This document shows, piece by piece, positions 35,102 to 47,956 of a DNA stretch of 52,452 bases. A program made the position numbers and the translations under genes. Position 1 is the first letter of the stretch, and every line of letters begins with the position of its first letter. The stretch covers positions 1 to 52,452 of the forward strand of contig JAJUJZ010000006.1 of the NCBI GenBank assembly GCA_029265075.1. The letters run 5' to 3'. The stretch is from Gammaproteobacteria bacterium. Lineage in GTDB: Bacteria; Pseudomonadota; Gammaproteobacteria; Pseudomonadales; CAMLJR01. The notes below the pieces were generated by a model. It saw only the letters and a program-made list of their open reading frames with translations. It made no database searches and was not told where the DNA came from.

Positions 35102-35732
35102 CGCGAATCACATCGGCGTCGGCCGGAGGCTCGAACGTAAATAACTGGTCATCCAGTGCCGGATTGGCCTGGACATCGTGAAACCGGATTTCGGTGCGCT
35201 GATCCAGCTCGTCAATCAACTCCAGGCGGGTGACAGCACCGTCGGCAAACTGGACCCGGAGTGTGCGGAACAGCGCCTGCTCGCCGCGTGGCGTCAACAG
35301 GAACCAACTGCCGGTTCTGCCCTGCTCCGCTTCGATACGATAGTGCTCCGCCAGGGTCGTCCGGTCACTGCTGAAGATCAGCGCCGGCGTATCGGCCAGC
35401 TCGCCCCGGAATGGCTGCACCACCGCCTGCTCCAGGTCAGCATCGTAACGCCACAGCGTGGCACCGTCGGTCACAATCAGATAGGCGTAAGGGCTCTCGA
35501 TCTCCCAGCGCAGGCGGTTGCCACGCTTGACCGCCATCTGTCCCTCGGCGCTCTGGAGCGGATCGCCCTCTTCGCTCCAGACCGTCTGCGAAAACCTTGC
35601 GGTCATCGACTGCAGCTGGTCAAGCTGCGCGGCGAGCGCATCGAGCGCTGCTTCCTGAGTCTGTGCCAGCGCCGCCGCGCAGCACAATAGCGTAGCGAGA
35701 CAGCCGTACAGGACACGACGCAGTGACATCAT
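35079..35732 (-). CDS. lolA: Outer-membrane lipoprotein carrier protein LolA
   Basis: 217 residues from the first of two adjacent ATGs (MMSLRRVLYGCLATLLCCAAALA, signal peptide). The periplasmic chaperone moves lipoproteins from LolCDE to LolB. Family features: QLDQLQSMTARFSQTVWSEEG, RWEIESPYAYLIVTDG, and the hydrophobic-cavity beta strands. The ORF-track start is five codons upstream. Located between ftsK and rarA as in Pseudomonas and E. coli. Confidence 0.95.
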   Translation of the reverse strand: MMSLRRVLYGCLATLLCCAAALAQTQEAALDALAAQLDQLQSMTARFSQTVWSEEGDPLQSAEGQMAVKRGNRLRWEIESPYAYLIVTDGATLWRYDADLEQAVVQPFRGELADTPALIFSSDRTTLAEHYRIEAEQGRTGSWFLLTPRGEQALFRTLRVQFADGAVTRLELIDELDQRTEIRFHDVQANPALDDQLFTFEPPADADVIRDGIDSGI

Positions 35733-35760
35733 GACAACCCCGAACATGAATGGATGGGAA

Positions 35761-38103
35761 TCAGTCCCGTGGTGCTGGCGGCGCGAGCACTTCCCGGCTG
35801 CCGTTGCTGCTCATCGAGGAAACCACCCCGGCCGCTTCCATCGCCTCAATCAGGCGGGCCGCGCGGTTGTATCCAATGCGCAGCTTTCGCTGGACGGCCG
35901 AGATCGAAGCGCGCCGGCTTTCACAGACGAAGTGTACGGCTTCATCATAAAGCGGGTCGGACTCGCTGCCCTCACCGCCATCGCCGCTCTCACCGCTCAG
36001 CCCCGGAATGCCGTCAAAGCTGCTGCCCTCTTCCAGCAGACCGTCGATGTAATCAGGGGCGCCCCGTTTTTTCCAGTCGGCGACGACGCGATGGACCTCG
36101 TCATCGGAGACAAAAGCGCCGTGCACCCGGACTGGCAGCCCGCTGCCGGGTGGCATGTAGAGCATGTCGCCATGCCCCAGCAGCTGCTCGGCACCGCCCT
36201 GATCGAGGATGGTGCGCGAGTCGATGCGCGACGATACCTGGAAGGCGATCCGGGTCGGAATATTGGCCTTGATCAGGCCGGTGATGACATCAACCGACGG
36301 CCGCTGCGTGGCCAGAATCAGATGGATGCCCGCTGCCCGCGCCTTCTGGGCGATACGCGCGATCAGCTCCTCGACCTTCTTACCGACGATCATCATCATG
36401 TCGGCAAACTCGTCGATGACCACGACGATGGTCGGCAGCGGCTCCAGCGGCGGTGCGGTGGCTACTTCCTCCCCGGCCTCGTAGTGCTCTTCCGGATTGA
36501 AGAAGGGGTCGAGAATCGGCTCCCCCATCTGCACCGCTTCATTCACCTTACGGTTGAAACCGGCGAGGTTGCGGACCCCGAGCGCGGCCATCAGCTTGTA
36601 CCGGCGCTCCATTTCTGCGACGCACCAGCGCAGGCCCGCAGCGGCGTCCTTCATGTCCGTAATGACGGGCGCCAGCAGGTGGGGAATCCCCTCGTAAACC
36701 GACAGCTCGAGCATCTTCGGGTCAACCAGCAGCAGACGCACTTCGGCCGGTGTCGCCTTGTAGAGAATACTCAGCAGCATCGCGTTGACACCCACCGACT
36801 TACCCGAGCCGGTGGTGCCCGCCACTAGCAGGTGCGGCATTTTTGCCAGATCAGCCACCACCGGCTCGCCGCTGATGTCATGTCCGAGCGCGAGGGTCAC
36901 CGGCGACCGCGACTCCTCATAAACGCGTGACGCCAGTACCTCGCGGAAATTGACGATTTCGCGATCTTCATTCGGAATCTCGATGCCGATTACCGACTTG
37001 CCGGGAATAACCTCGACCACCCGTACGCTCACCACCGCCAGTGACCGGGCGAGGTCTTTGGCCAGATTGGTGATCTTGCTGGCCTTGGTGCCGGGGGCCG
37101 GCTGAATTTCAAAGCGGGTGATCACCGGGCCCGGCTGCACCGCAACCACTTCGGCGGTGACGTTGAAGTCAGCCAGCTTGAGTTCGAGCAGGCGCGACAT
37201 CGCCTGCAGCGTCTCTTCGGAGTAGCCCCGATTGTGCCGATGATCTCGACCGTCGAGCAGCGCCAGCGGGGGCAGTGTGCCGGTTACCGAGCCGTCTTCG
37301 AACAGCGAAGGCTGACGCTCCTTCTGCGCGCGCTTGCTCGGTGCGGGCGCAGGCCTGGGTTCCGGCACGGTAATCACTGGGGCCTTGCGTTCCTTTTCCC
37401 GGGCACGTTCCCGCGCCACAGTTTCGCGACGCTGCTTCTGCTGCGCCCGGTCCGCGCGATCACGTTCCGCATGCTCGCGGCGCCGCTGCAGGATGTCGCG
37501 CAGCTTTTCCTGGGCATTAAGGATGAGTGCCCCGATCTGGTCCATGAGCCGCAGCCATGAGAGATCGGTGAACACGGTCAGCCCGAACAGCAGGACCGCC
37601 ACCAGTACCAGCCGGCCCCCGACTGAACCAAATGCCTCAAACGCGGCGTTACCGACGGCCTGGCCGAGCACGCCGCCAGCCCCGAAGGGCAACACGCTCT
37701 CGTGACCTGCCAGCGTCACCAGCGCGGTCGAGGCGATCATCACCAGCGTCAGACCGATGACCCGTACAATAAACGCCGGCCAGTCGAAGGCACCTGCTTC
37801 CCGGCGGTCGCGATAGAGCAGCCAGGCGCGGTAGGCGATCAGGGTCGGAAACAGGTAGGCCATGAACCCGAACAGCGAAAAGAACACGTCTGAGATCCAG
37901 GCACCCGCCGGACCGCCGGCATTCTGGATGCTGTTGCTGTTGCCGGTGCGCGACCAGCCCGGGTCGTCCTGGTGGTAGGTCAGCAGCGCCAGAAAGAGAT
38001 AGACGCAACCGGCCACAAGGCCAATGAACGCCCCTTCCCGCAGGCGGAGTCTGCGCTTGTCGGCGATGGCTGGAACGGAAGCGGTTGGCGCGGTTTTACT
38101 CAA
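35761..38103 (-). CDS. ftsK: DNA translocase FtsK
   Basis: 780 residues. Four N-terminal membrane helices (about 25-185) anchor it at the septum; a short charged linker ([26 protein letters not shown]) leads to the RecA-type motor with Walker [16 protein letters not shown] and Walker [15 protein letters not shown]. The C-terminal gamma winged helix ([43 protein letters not shown]) reads KOPS and activates XerD at dif. The linker is much shorter than in E. coli, similar to Pseudomonas. Confidence 0.97.
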   Translation of the reverse strand: MSKTAPTASVPAIADKRRLRLREGAFIGLVAGCVYLFLALLTYHQDDPGWSRTGNSNSIQNAGGPAGAWISDVFFSLFGFMAYLFPTLIAYRAWLLYRDRREAGAFDWPAFIVRVIGLTLVMIASTALVTLAGHESVLPFGAGGVLGQAVGNAAFEAFGSVGGRLVLVAVLLFGLTVFTDLSWLRLMDQIGALILNAQEKLRDILQRRREHAERDRADRAQQKQRRETVARERAREKERKAPVITVPEPRPAPAPSKRAQKERQPSLFEDGSVTGTLPPLALLDGRDHRHNRGYSEETLQAMSRLLELKLADFNVTAEVVAVQPGPVITRFEIQPAPGTKASKITNLAKDLARSLAVVSVRVVEVIPGKSVIGIEIPNEDREIVNFREVLASRVYEESRSPVTLALGHDISGEPVVADLAKMPHLLVAGTTGSGKSVGVNAMLLSILYKATPAEVRLLLVDPKMLELSVYEGIPHLLAPVITDMKDAAAGLRWCVAEMERRYKLMAALGVRNLAGFNRKVNEAVQMGEPILDPFFNPEEHYEAGEEVATAPPLEPLPTIVVVIDEFADMMMIVGKKVEELIARIAQKARAAGIHLILATQRPSVDVITGLIKANIPTRIAFQVSSRIDSRTILDQGGAEQLLGHGDMLYMPPGSGLPVRVHGAFVSDDEVHRVVADWKKRGAPDYIDGLLEEGSSFDGIPGLSGESGDGGEGSESDPLYDEAVHFVCESRRASISAVQRKLRIGYNRAARLIEAMEAAGVVSSMSSNGSREVLAPPAPRD

Positions 38104-38192
38104 TGGTCTGACCGGTATCGGGATGAGTTAAAGACCCGGATTTTATCACCTCGGGCCTGAGTTTACCCGGCACAGCCGGGCATTCCTCCTTT

Positions 38193-38222
38193 TTGGCGGG
38201 CCGGGAGCGTTTCCGTTATCAT
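38193..38222 (+). promoter_or_regulatory. trxB: Candidate promoter of trxB
   Basis: TTGGCG (38193-38198), 18 bp, TATCAT (38217-38222), 35 bases before the trxB ATG, in the divergent region with ftsK. Confidence 0.45.
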
Positions 38223-38241
38223 CAGCCCCCACATTTTGTGA

Positions 38242-39207
<966 letters not shown>

Positions 39208-39212
39208 ACGCC

Positions 39213-39932
39213 ATGGTGGTCCTGCCCCAGCTCGACCACAGCTCGCTCTGGTTCCCGGCGGCCGAAGAGGCATTGGCGGAACCGAACGGGCTGCTGGCCT
39301 GGGGCGGCGATCTGCGGCCGCCACGCCTGCTTGCTGCGTACCGGCACGGCATTTTCCCCTGGTTCGAAGAGGGTCAGCCGATCCTCTGGTGGTCGCCGGA
39401 CCCTCGGGCAGTCCTTACTCCACGACAACTGCACATCTCCCGCAGCCTGCGACGAACCCTGCGTCGTGGCCGCTTTCAGATTACGTTTGATCGCGCTTTC
39501 ACCGCTGTCATGCGTGGCTGTGCCGGGCGCGCGGAGACGTGGATCGGCCCAGCCATGGTGGACGCCTACATGACCCTGCACGAACTGGGGCATGCCCATT
39601 CGGTCGAATGCTGGCGGGACGGCGAACTGGTGGGAGGTCTCTATGGCGTGGCGCTGGGGCGGGCCTTCTTTGGCGAATCGATGTTTTCCCGGGCGACCGA
39701 CGCCTCGAAAGTTGCTCTGGTGCATCTCTGCGGGCAGCTCGAGGAGTGGGGTTTCGCGATGATCGACTGCCAGGTCAGCAATCCGCATACGCTCAGTCTG
39801 GGGGCTCGCGAACTGCCGCGCCAGCAGTTTCTGCAGCGGCTGCGCGACCTGACGGCACAGGAGCTGTCCGTCAACGGCCAGCGGTGGACACTGCAATGGG
39901 CGTGGCGTGATCAGGCCGGAGGTTTGGCATGA
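39213..39932 (+). CDS. aat: Leucyl/phenylalanyl-tRNA--protein transferase
   Basis: 239 residues. Adds Leu or Phe to N-terminal Arg/Lys, producing N-degrons read by ClpS. Typical motifs: [36 protein letters not shown], and [25 protein letters not shown]. Overlaps bpt by four bases (ATGA). Confidence 0.96.
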   Translation: MVVLPQLDHSSLWFPAAEEALAEPNGLLAWGGDLRPPRLLAAYRHGIFPWFEEGQPILWWSPDPRAVLTPRQLHISRSLRRTLRRGRFQITFDRAFTAVMRGCAGRAETWIGPAMVDAYMTLHELGHAHSVECWRDGELVGGLYGVALGRAFFGESMFSRATDASKVALVHLCGQLEEWGFAMIDCQVSNPHTLSLGARELPRQQFLQRLRDLTAQELSVNGQRWTLQWAWRDQAGGLA

Positions 39933-40636
39933 CTGCCCTCTCCCGCCTCAAGGTGTTCGCCACGCACCCGCATGACTGCAGTTATCTGGAGGATCAGCAG
40001 GCGACGACACTGTTCGTCGACCCGGCCGCTGAGATGGACAGCGAGACCTACAGTCAGCTGTCGGAAATGGGCTTTCGCCGCAGCGGTCCCCATCTTTACC
40101 GGCCGCACTGCGCCAGCTGCAACGCCTGCGTCGCAGCCCGCATTCCGGTGGAACGGTTCCAGCCCAGCCGGCAGCAGCGCCGGGTCTGGAGTCGCAATCG
40201 CGATCTGTCAGTGATCGGCCGCCATGCGCTTGATGACGATCGTTACTACACGCTTTACGCCAGCTATATCGAACAGCGGCATCGCGATGGCGACATGTAT
40301 CCGCCCAGCCGGGCTCAGTTCGATGCCTTCCTGACCGCCGAATGGGACATTACCCGGTACTACTGTTTCGAGCTGGGTGACGAACTCCTTGCGGTGGCAG
40401 TGGTTGACCTCATGCAGGGTGGTCTGTCGGCAATTTACACCTTCTACGAACCGGCGCTGGGCCGGCGCAGCCTCGGCGTTTATGCGGTGCTCTGGCAGAT
40501 CGAAGAAGCCCGGCGGCTTGGCCTGCCCTATGTTTATCTCGGCTATTGGATCAAGCAGTGTCCGAAGATGTCCTACAAGGTCAATTATCGCCCGCTTGAG
40601 CTGCTCATCAACGGCCGCTGGGTGTGCGTGAACTGA
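39929..40636 (+). CDS. bpt: Aspartate/glutamate leucyltransferase (Bpt)
   Basis: 235 residues. Attaches Leu to N-terminal Asp/Glu, the bacterial counterpart of arginyl-tRNA transferase. N-terminal Cys motif [16 protein letters not shown], then [34 protein letters not shown], and the GNAT-like C-terminus [26 protein letters not shown]. Translationally coupled to aat; with ClpS and ClpA downstream this forms an N-degron cluster. Confidence 0.95.
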   Translation: MTALSRLKVFATHPHDCSYLEDQQATTLFVDPAAEMDSETYSQLSEMGFRRSGPHLYRPHCASCNACVAARIPVERFQPSRQQRRVWSRNRDLSVIGRHALDDDRYYTLYASYIEQRHRDGDMYPPSRAQFDAFLTAEWDITRYYCFELGDELLAVAVVDLMQGGLSAIYTFYEPALGRRSLGVYAVLWQIEEARRLGLPYVYLGYWIKQCPKMSYKVNYRPLELLINGRWVCVN

Positions 40637-40645
40637 CTTGCCGCT

Positions 40646-40674
40646 TTGCGAAATATGTGAATTTCGTGCAAAAT
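40646..40674 (+). promoter_or_regulatory. infA: Promoter of infA
   Basis: TTGCGA (40646-40651), 17 bp spacer, CAAAAT (40669-40674). The predicted leader is about 80 bases before the infA ATG, AT-rich near the start codon. Confidence 0.6.
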
Positions 40675-40762
40675 GCGCGCACTCCGGCCCGTGTGCGGCC
40701 ACTAACCGTTAACGCAACTTATTGAATTTGCGTAAAAAACAAGCTTCAGAGGTAGTCGCCGG

Positions 40763-40981
40763 ATGGCAAAAGAAGACCAGATTGAAATGGAGGGTGAAGT
40801 AATCGACACTCTTCCCAACACCACATTCCGTGTCAGGCTGGAAAACGGCCACGTCGTCACTGCCCACATCTCGGGCAAAATGCGCAAGAACTACATCCGC
40901 ATCCTCACTGGCGACAAGGTCAAGGTGGAGTTGACCCCCTACGATCTGAGCAAGGCGCGCATCACCTACCGCGCTCGCTGA
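40763..40981 (+). CDS. infA: Translation initiation factor IF-1
   Basis: 72 residues, standard length, an S1-like OB fold: [70 protein letters not shown]. Occupies the ribosomal A site during initiation. Ends in a strong bidirectional terminator shared with clpA. Confidence 0.98.
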   Translation: MAKEDQIEMEGEVIDTLPNTTFRVRLENGHVVTAHISGKMRKNYIRILTGDKVKVELTPYDLSKARITYRAR

Positions 40982-41022
40982 TAACTCGGCACTGCGGAGC
41001 GCGGTGCACGCGCTTCGATCAT

Positions 41023-41050
41023 AAAAAAACCCGCGTCGCCGCGGGTTTTT
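41023..41050. terminator. Bidirectional terminator between infA and clpA
   Basis: A7-CCCGCG-TCGC-CGCGGG-T5. The A tract and T tract on either side let it stop both convergent transcripts. Confidence 0.92.
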
Positions 41051-41068
41051 CGTTACAGCTACCCAGGA

Positions 41069-43342
41069 TCAGGCGAGCTCCTCCACTTCCGTCTCCAGTA
41101 CCAGCTGATCGTCGCGGACGGTGATGTGCAGCGTGCCACCCTGCTCCGACAACTCCCCGAACAGCACCATTTCGGCCAGTGGCTTTTTGATGTGCTCCTG
41201 GATGATGCGCGCCATCGGCCGTGCACCCATGGTGCGATCGTAGCCCTTCCTGACCAGCCAGCGCCGGGCGGCGTCGTCGACGATGAGATGGACCCGTTTG
41301 TCATCCAGCTGGCTCTGCAGTTCTACCAGGAACTTGTCCACGACGTTGAGCACAACCTCTTCGGGCAGCGGCCGGAACGTAATAATGCTGTCGAGGCGGT
41401 TGCGGAATTCCGGCGTGAACATCCGGTTAATCGCCTCCATCGCATCCGTGGTGTGGTCCTGTTCCGCAAAACCGATGCTGCGACGGCTCACGTTCTCCGC
41501 GCCCGCGTTGGTCGTCATGATCAGGATGACATTGCGGAAATCCGCCTTACGGCCGTTGTTGTCGGTCAGCGTACCGTGGTCCATCACCTGCAACAGCAGG
41601 TTGAATACCTCGGGGTGTGCCTTCTCGATCTCGTCGAGCAGCACTACCGCGTGCGGATGTTTGGTAACTGCATCAGTCAGCAGACCGCCCTGATCAAAGC
41701 CGACATAGCCTGGCGGCGCACCGATCAGCCGCGACACGGTGTGGCGCTCCATGTACTCCGACATATCGAAGCGGATCAGCTCCAGCCCGAGCACCTTGGC
41801 CAGCTGCCTGCTCACCTCGGTCTTGCCGACACCGGTAGGCCCGGCCAGCAGGAAAGAACCGATCGGCTTCTCGGCTGGCTTCAGCCCGGCACGGGCGAGC
41901 TTGATGGAGGTAGCCAGCGCGCCAATGGCCTCGTCCTGGCCAAACACCACCATCTTGAGATTGTCCTCGAGCTTCAGCAGCACCTCCTTGTCGTCGGACG
42001 AGACGGTCTTCGGAGGGATGCGCGCAATCTTCGCCACTACCGCTTCGATCTCGGCGACATTGATTGTCTTCTTGCGTTTGTTCGCCGGCTGCAGTTGCTG
42101 GTAGGCGCCCGCTTCGTCGATCACGTCAATCGCCTTGTCAGGCAGAAAGCGGTCGGTGATATAACGGGCGGACAACTCCGCCGCGGCCTGCAGGGCCTTG
42201 TCAGTGTACTTCAGGCCGTGATGCTCCTCGAAGCGGCTTTTCAGCCCCTTCAAAATCAGGAATGCGTCCTCGACGCTCGGCTCCAGCACATCTACTTTCT
42301 GGAAGCGACGGCTCAGTGCGCGGTCCTTCTCGAAGATGCCGCGATACTCCTGGAAGGTGGTCGAACCGATGCAGCGCATCTGGCCAGACGTCAGCAGCGG
42401 CTTCAGCAGGTTGGAGGCGTCCATGACACCGCCCGACGCCGCGCCGGCACCGATGATAGTGTGGATCTCGTCGATGAACAGGATCGCCTTGGGACGCCGC
42501 TTCAGTTCGGCGAGCAGCCCCTTGAATCGCTTCTCGAAGTCACCGCGGTATTTGGTACCGGCCAGCAGGGAGCCCAGGTCGAGCGAATAGACCACGCTGC
42601 CCTTGAGGATCTCGGGCACCTGCTCCTCGACGATGAGTTTGGCCAGTCCTTCGGCGATGGCGGTCTTGCCCACCCCCGACTCGCCCACCAGTAGCGGGTT
42701 ATTCTTGCGCCGCCGGGTGAGAATCTGCGCGACCCGCTCCACCTCGTTCAGACGGCCGACCAGCGGATCGATCCGGCCCTGACGGGCCTCTTCGTTGAGG
42801 TTGGTCGCAAACGCGTCAAGCGGGCTGCGTTCAACATCGCCACCGATCTGGTCGTCATCCATCTGCTCACGTCCATGCTCGCTGCCATGCTCGGCACTGT
42901 GGTCCGAAACCTTGGAAATTCCGTGTGTGATGTAGTTGACGACATCGAGCCGGGCCACGCTCTGCTGTTTGAGGAAGTAGACGGCCTGCGACTCCTGCTC
43001 GCTGAAAATGGCGACCAGCACATTGGCACCAGTCACCTCCTTCTTGCCAGAGGACTGGACGTGGAATACGGCGCGCTGCAGTACGCGCTGAAAGCCCAGC
43101 GTCGGCTGGGTCTCGCGCGACGGATCCCCTTCCGGAATCAACGGCGTTGTGGAGTCGACAAAATCGGTCAGATCGGAGCGCAACCTGGCGAGATCCACCC
43201 CGCAGGCGCGCAGCACCCTGATCGCCACCTCGTTGTCGAGCAAGGCCAGCAGCAGGTGCTCAACAGTCATGAATTCATGGCGTTTCAACCGGGCACCTTT
43301 GAATGCCTGGTTCAAGGTCACCTCTAGGTCTCTGCTCAACAT
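41069..43342 (-). CDS. clpA: ATP-dependent Clp protease ATP-binding subunit ClpA
   Basis: 757 residues. N domain (about 1-145; binds ClpS), D1 AAA+ with Walker A GESGVGKTA and IDEIHTIIGAG, D2 with GPTGVGKTE and LLDEIEKAHPEV. The linker between N and D1 is rich in His/Asp/Glu (HSAEHGSEHGREQMDDDQ). Unfolds substrates into ClpP. Starts 28 bases after clpS. clpP is not in the window. Confidence 0.97.
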   Translation of the reverse strand: MLSRDLEVTLNQAFKGARLKRHEFMTVEHLLLALLDNEVAIRVLRACGVDLARLRSDLTDFVDSTTPLIPEGDPSRETQPTLGFQRVLQRAVFHVQSSGKKEVTGANVLVAIFSEQESQAVYFLKQQSVARLDVVNYITHGISKVSDHSAEHGSEHGREQMDDDQIGGDVERSPLDAFATNLNEEARQGRIDPLVGRLNEVERVAQILTRRRKNNPLLVGESGVGKTAIAEGLAKLIVEEQVPEILKGSVVYSLDLGSLLAGTKYRGDFEKRFKGLLAELKRRPKAILFIDEIHTIIGAGAASGGVMDASNLLKPLLTSGQMRCIGSTTFQEYRGIFEKDRALSRRFQKVDVLEPSVEDAFLILKGLKSRFEEHHGLKYTDKALQAAAELSARYITDRFLPDKAIDVIDEAGAYQQLQPANKRKKTINVAEIEAVVAKIARIPPKTVSSDDKEVLLKLEDNLKMVVFGQDEAIGALATSIKLARAGLKPAEKPIGSFLLAGPTGVGKTEVSRQLAKVLGLELIRFDMSEYMERHTVSRLIGAPPGYVGFDQGGLLTDAVTKHPHAVVLLDEIEKAHPEVFNLLLQVMDHGTLTDNNGRKADFRNVILIMTTNAGAENVSRRSIGFAEQDHTTDAMEAINRMFTPEFRNRLDSIITFRPLPEEVVLNVVDKFLVELQSQLDDKRVHLIVDDAARRWLVRKGYDRTMGARPMARIIQEHIKKPLAEMVLFGELSEQGGTLHITVRDDQLVLETEVEELA

Positions 43343-43370
43343 ACTGCTACCTCAGCGCTGTGCGCTCTAG

Positions 43371-43745
43371 TCATTCGGATGCCTCGATCTCGGCCAGCAA
43401 GGGGTGCTGGTGATCGCGCGCGTACTGATTGACCTGCGCTGCTTTTGTTTCTGCGATATCCCGGGTAAAGATCCCACAAACGCCCTTTCCCTGGGTATGC
43501 ACGGTAAGCATGACCTGCGTCGCCTGTTCCCGCCCCATTCGGAAAAAGATTTCCAGCACGTCAACTACGAACTCCATGGGGGTGTAGTCGTCGTTGAGTA
43601 ATACGACCTTGTAGAGCGGCGGTTGTTTCAGCTGAGGCTTGGATTCCTGAACAGCCAGACCGCCCTCATGATCCCCCTGCGCGTCACTGTCCCGCGCCAT
43701 CGACACGACCAATTCGAACTCCTCTCTGTCAGCTGTATAGGACAT
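43371..43745 (-). CDS. clpS: ATP-dependent Clp protease adaptor ClpS
   Basis: 124 residues. Binds N-degrons (Leu, Phe, Tyr, Trp) and docks on ClpA. Core [27 protein letters not shown], with the substrate-binding NDDYTPM segment, and [30 protein letters not shown]. The N-terminal extension including [14 protein letters not shown] is nearly identical to what I recall from Pseudomonas. An internal ATG (MARDSDAQ) lacks an SD. The longer N-terminus ([15 protein letters not shown]) is unusual. Confidence 0.95.
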   Translation of the reverse strand: MSYTADREEFELVVSMARDSDAQGDHEGGLAVQESKPQLKQPPLYKVVLLNDDYTPMEFVVDVLEIFFRMGREQATQVMLTVHTQGKGVCGIFTRDIAETKAAQVNQYARDHQHPLLAEIEASE

Positions 43746-43836
43746 ATTGCGGCATCCCGAAAATTATCAACCAGCGATGCGGCAGCAGTGGGCATCATAC
43801 TGCGAGCACGCCCAAAAGCGACCCGAAACCGCATGC

Positions 43837-43864
43837 TTGACTATTGATCAAAAAATGATACAAC
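43837..43864 (+). promoter_or_regulatory. cspD: Promoter of cspD
   Basis: TTGACT (43837-43842), 16 bp AT-rich spacer, TACAAC (43859-43864). Implies a leader of about 75 bases containing two hairpins, CCCATCC/GGGTGGG (about 43869-43892) and GCCGGC-N8-GCCGGC (about 43904-43923). Confidence 0.5.
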
Positions 43865-43946
43865 AAGCCCATCCCGCCGTAGCTGGGTGGGAGTGGCAAT
43901 TCAGCCGGCTTACCCAGGCCGGCAGCACAGCGGAAGGGCTTTTGCT

Positions 43947-44210
43947 ATGCAGACGGGTATCGTCAAGTGGTTCAATAACACCAAGGGATACGGGTTCATT
44001 CTTCCCGATAATGGTGGCGGTGACATCTTCGCGCATTACTCTGCTATAGACATGGACGGCTACAAGACGTTGAAAGCTGGCCAGACCGTGCGCTTTGAAG
44101 CGGAACAGGGGCCCAAAGGTCTCCACGCCAAGCATATCCAGGCAAGCGACAGCGAAGCACCCGCCGAAAACACTGATCAAGCAACTGCCAGCGCAGTTCC
44201 AGCGACCTGA
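43947..44210 (+). CDS. cspD: Cold-shock-domain protein CspD
   Basis: 87 residues: one cold-shock domain with RNP1-like KGYGFILP and RNP2-like DIFAHYS, plus an acidic/Ala-rich tail ([21 protein letters not shown]). The ATG at 43947 has GGAAGG 9 bases upstream; the ORF track starts 20 codons earlier. CspD homologues bind single-stranded DNA and inhibit replication in slow growth. Divergent from clpS, a conserved pairing. Confidence 0.92.
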   Translation: MQTGIVKWFNNTKGYGFILPDNGGGDIFAHYSAIDMDGYKTLKAGQTVRFEAEQGPKGLHAKHIQASDSEAPAENTDQATASAVPAT

Positions 44211-46736
<2,526 letters not shown>

Positions 46737-46740
46737 CGTG

Positions 46741-46778
46741 AACGGGTACCTCCGTACCAGCGGAGGTATCCCCGTTTC
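46741..46778 (+). terminator. Terminator after idh
   Basis: AACGGG-TACCTCCG-TACCAG-CGGAGGTA-CCCGTT: eight perfect pairs with an additional outer stem, ending in CCCGTTTC. The T tract is short. Confidence 0.7.
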
Positions 46779-46858
46779 TGCTCGCCGGCCGGTTCCTGCA
46801 ATCTCCCCGCAGGACCGGCCTGCCGACGACCTTCGCGGTACTGGCGAACGACCTCACC

Positions 46859-47479
46859 ATGAGTCGCCTTATCCTCTTCAACAAGCCATTTCGTGTCATG
46901 TCGCAGTTTTCACCTTGCGACAATAAGCAGACACTGGCGGACTACCTCGATATTCCCGATGTTTATCCAGCCGGGCGGCTCGATTACGACTCCGAGGGCC
47001 TGCTGCTGCTGACTGATGATGGCCGCCTGCAGCACCGGATCAGCCATCCACGGCACAAGCTGCCGAAGACTTACTGGGCGGAGGTTGAGGGTGCTCCTGA
47101 CCCGGCGGCCGTGGCGCGACTGCGTGCGGGCGTTGAGCTCAACGATGGACCGACGCAGCCGGCCGGGGTCGAGATCATTCCCACACCGGTACTTTGGGCA
47201 CGCCATCCGCCGGTTCGGTTTCGCGCCAGCATCCCTACTCACTGGCTCGCCATCACGATCGCGGAAGGGCGTAACCGTCAGGTGCGTCGCATGACCGCCG
47301 CCGTCGGTCTGCCAACCCTCAGGCTGGTGCGGGTACGCATCGGGGACTGGCGCCTTGACGACCTGCAACCCGGACAGTGGCGCATGGAGCTGGTCGCGAC
47401 CTCACCGCTGCCAGCGCGAGTACGGTCACGCGCCAGCGCGCCGGGCAATCGTGGGCCCCGCCGTTCGCGGCGCGTATAA
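46859..47479 (+). CDS. rluE: 23S rRNA pseudouridine synthase RluE
   Basis: 206 residues. RsuA/RluB/E/F family: catalytic GRLDYDSEGLLLLTDDG (Asp in GRLD), then KTYWAEVEG and ITIAEGRNRQVRRMTAAVGLPTLRLVRVRIGDW. It lacks an S4 domain, as RluE does. Modifies U2457 in E. coli. The C-terminus is an Arg-rich tail (ARVRSRASAPGNRGPRRSRRV). The stop codon lies within a candidate -10 box for nudJ. Confidence 0.9.
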   Translation: MSRLILFNKPFRVMSQFSPCDNKQTLADYLDIPDVYPAGRLDYDSEGLLLLTDDGRLQHRISHPRHKLPKTYWAEVEGAPDPAAVARLRAGVELNDGPTQPAGVEIIPTPVLWARHPPVRFRASIPTHWLAITIAEGRNRQVRRMTAAVGLPTLRLVRVRIGDWRLDDLQPGQWRMELVATSPLPARVRSRASAPGNRGPRRSRRV

Positions 47480-47480
47480 T
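47475..47480 (+). promoter_or_regulatory. Candidate -10 element for nudJ-mnmA-hflD
   Basis: GCGTATAATGCCGCC: TATAAT overlaps the rluE stop codon and lies 27 bases before the nudJ ATG. The upstream -35 region is very GC-rich and not convincing. Confidence 0.4.
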
Positions 47481-47506
47481 GCCGCCTTTTCCTGATGGGA
47501 GTGGAG

Positions 47507-47947
47507 ATGAGCTGGCATCCGCACGTCACGGTCGCAACGGTAATCGAAGATCGGGGCCGCTTTCTGCTGGTGGAAGAGGAAGCAGGTGGTCGCCTGGTCT
47601 ACAACCAGCCAGCAGGCCATCTCGAAGCCGGTGAAACCCTGTTGGAGGCTGCCTGTCGGGAAACGCTGGAGGAGACCGGATGGACGGCCGAACTGGACGG
47701 GGTGATCTCGGTCGGTCTCTACACCGCACCCGCCAACGGCGTCACCTATATGCGGACGACGTTTTTCGGCCGTGCTGTTCACCACGATCCGACTTTGCCG
47801 CTGGATACCGGCATTCAGCGCGCTGTCTGGCTGACACCGGCTGAACTGGCCGCCACGCCGGAGAAGCTGCGCAGCCCCATGGTGCTGCAGGTTATTCACC
47901 AGTATCTGGCAGGTCAGCGGTTTCCGCTCGCCCTGATTTTCCCCTGA
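47507..47947 (+). CDS. nudJ: Phosphatase NudJ (Nudix hydrolase)
   Basis: 146 residues. A complete Nudix box, GHLEAGETLLEAACRETLEETGW, preceded by the typical FLLVEEEAGGRLVYNQPAGHLE of NudJ. The E. coli enzyme hydrolyses thiamine and nucleoside pyrophosphates. The ATG at 47507 follows GGGAGTGGAG. Ten bases before mnmA, the standard gammaproteobacterial order rluE-nudJ-mnmA-hflD-purB. Confidence 0.93.
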   Translation: MSWHPHVTVATVIEDRGRFLLVEEEAGGRLVYNQPAGHLEAGETLLEAACRETLEETGWTAELDGVISVGLYTAPANGVTYMRTTFFGRAVHHDPTLPLDTGIQRAVWLTPAELAATPEKLRSPMVLQVIHQYLAGQRFPLALIFP

Positions 47948-47956
47948 GGCAACGCC

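Noticed and set aside
43843-43852. TTGATCAA upstream of cspD as an FNR/ANR site
   Set aside because: It is only an 8-bp palindrome lacking the four-base centre, inside the promoter spacer.
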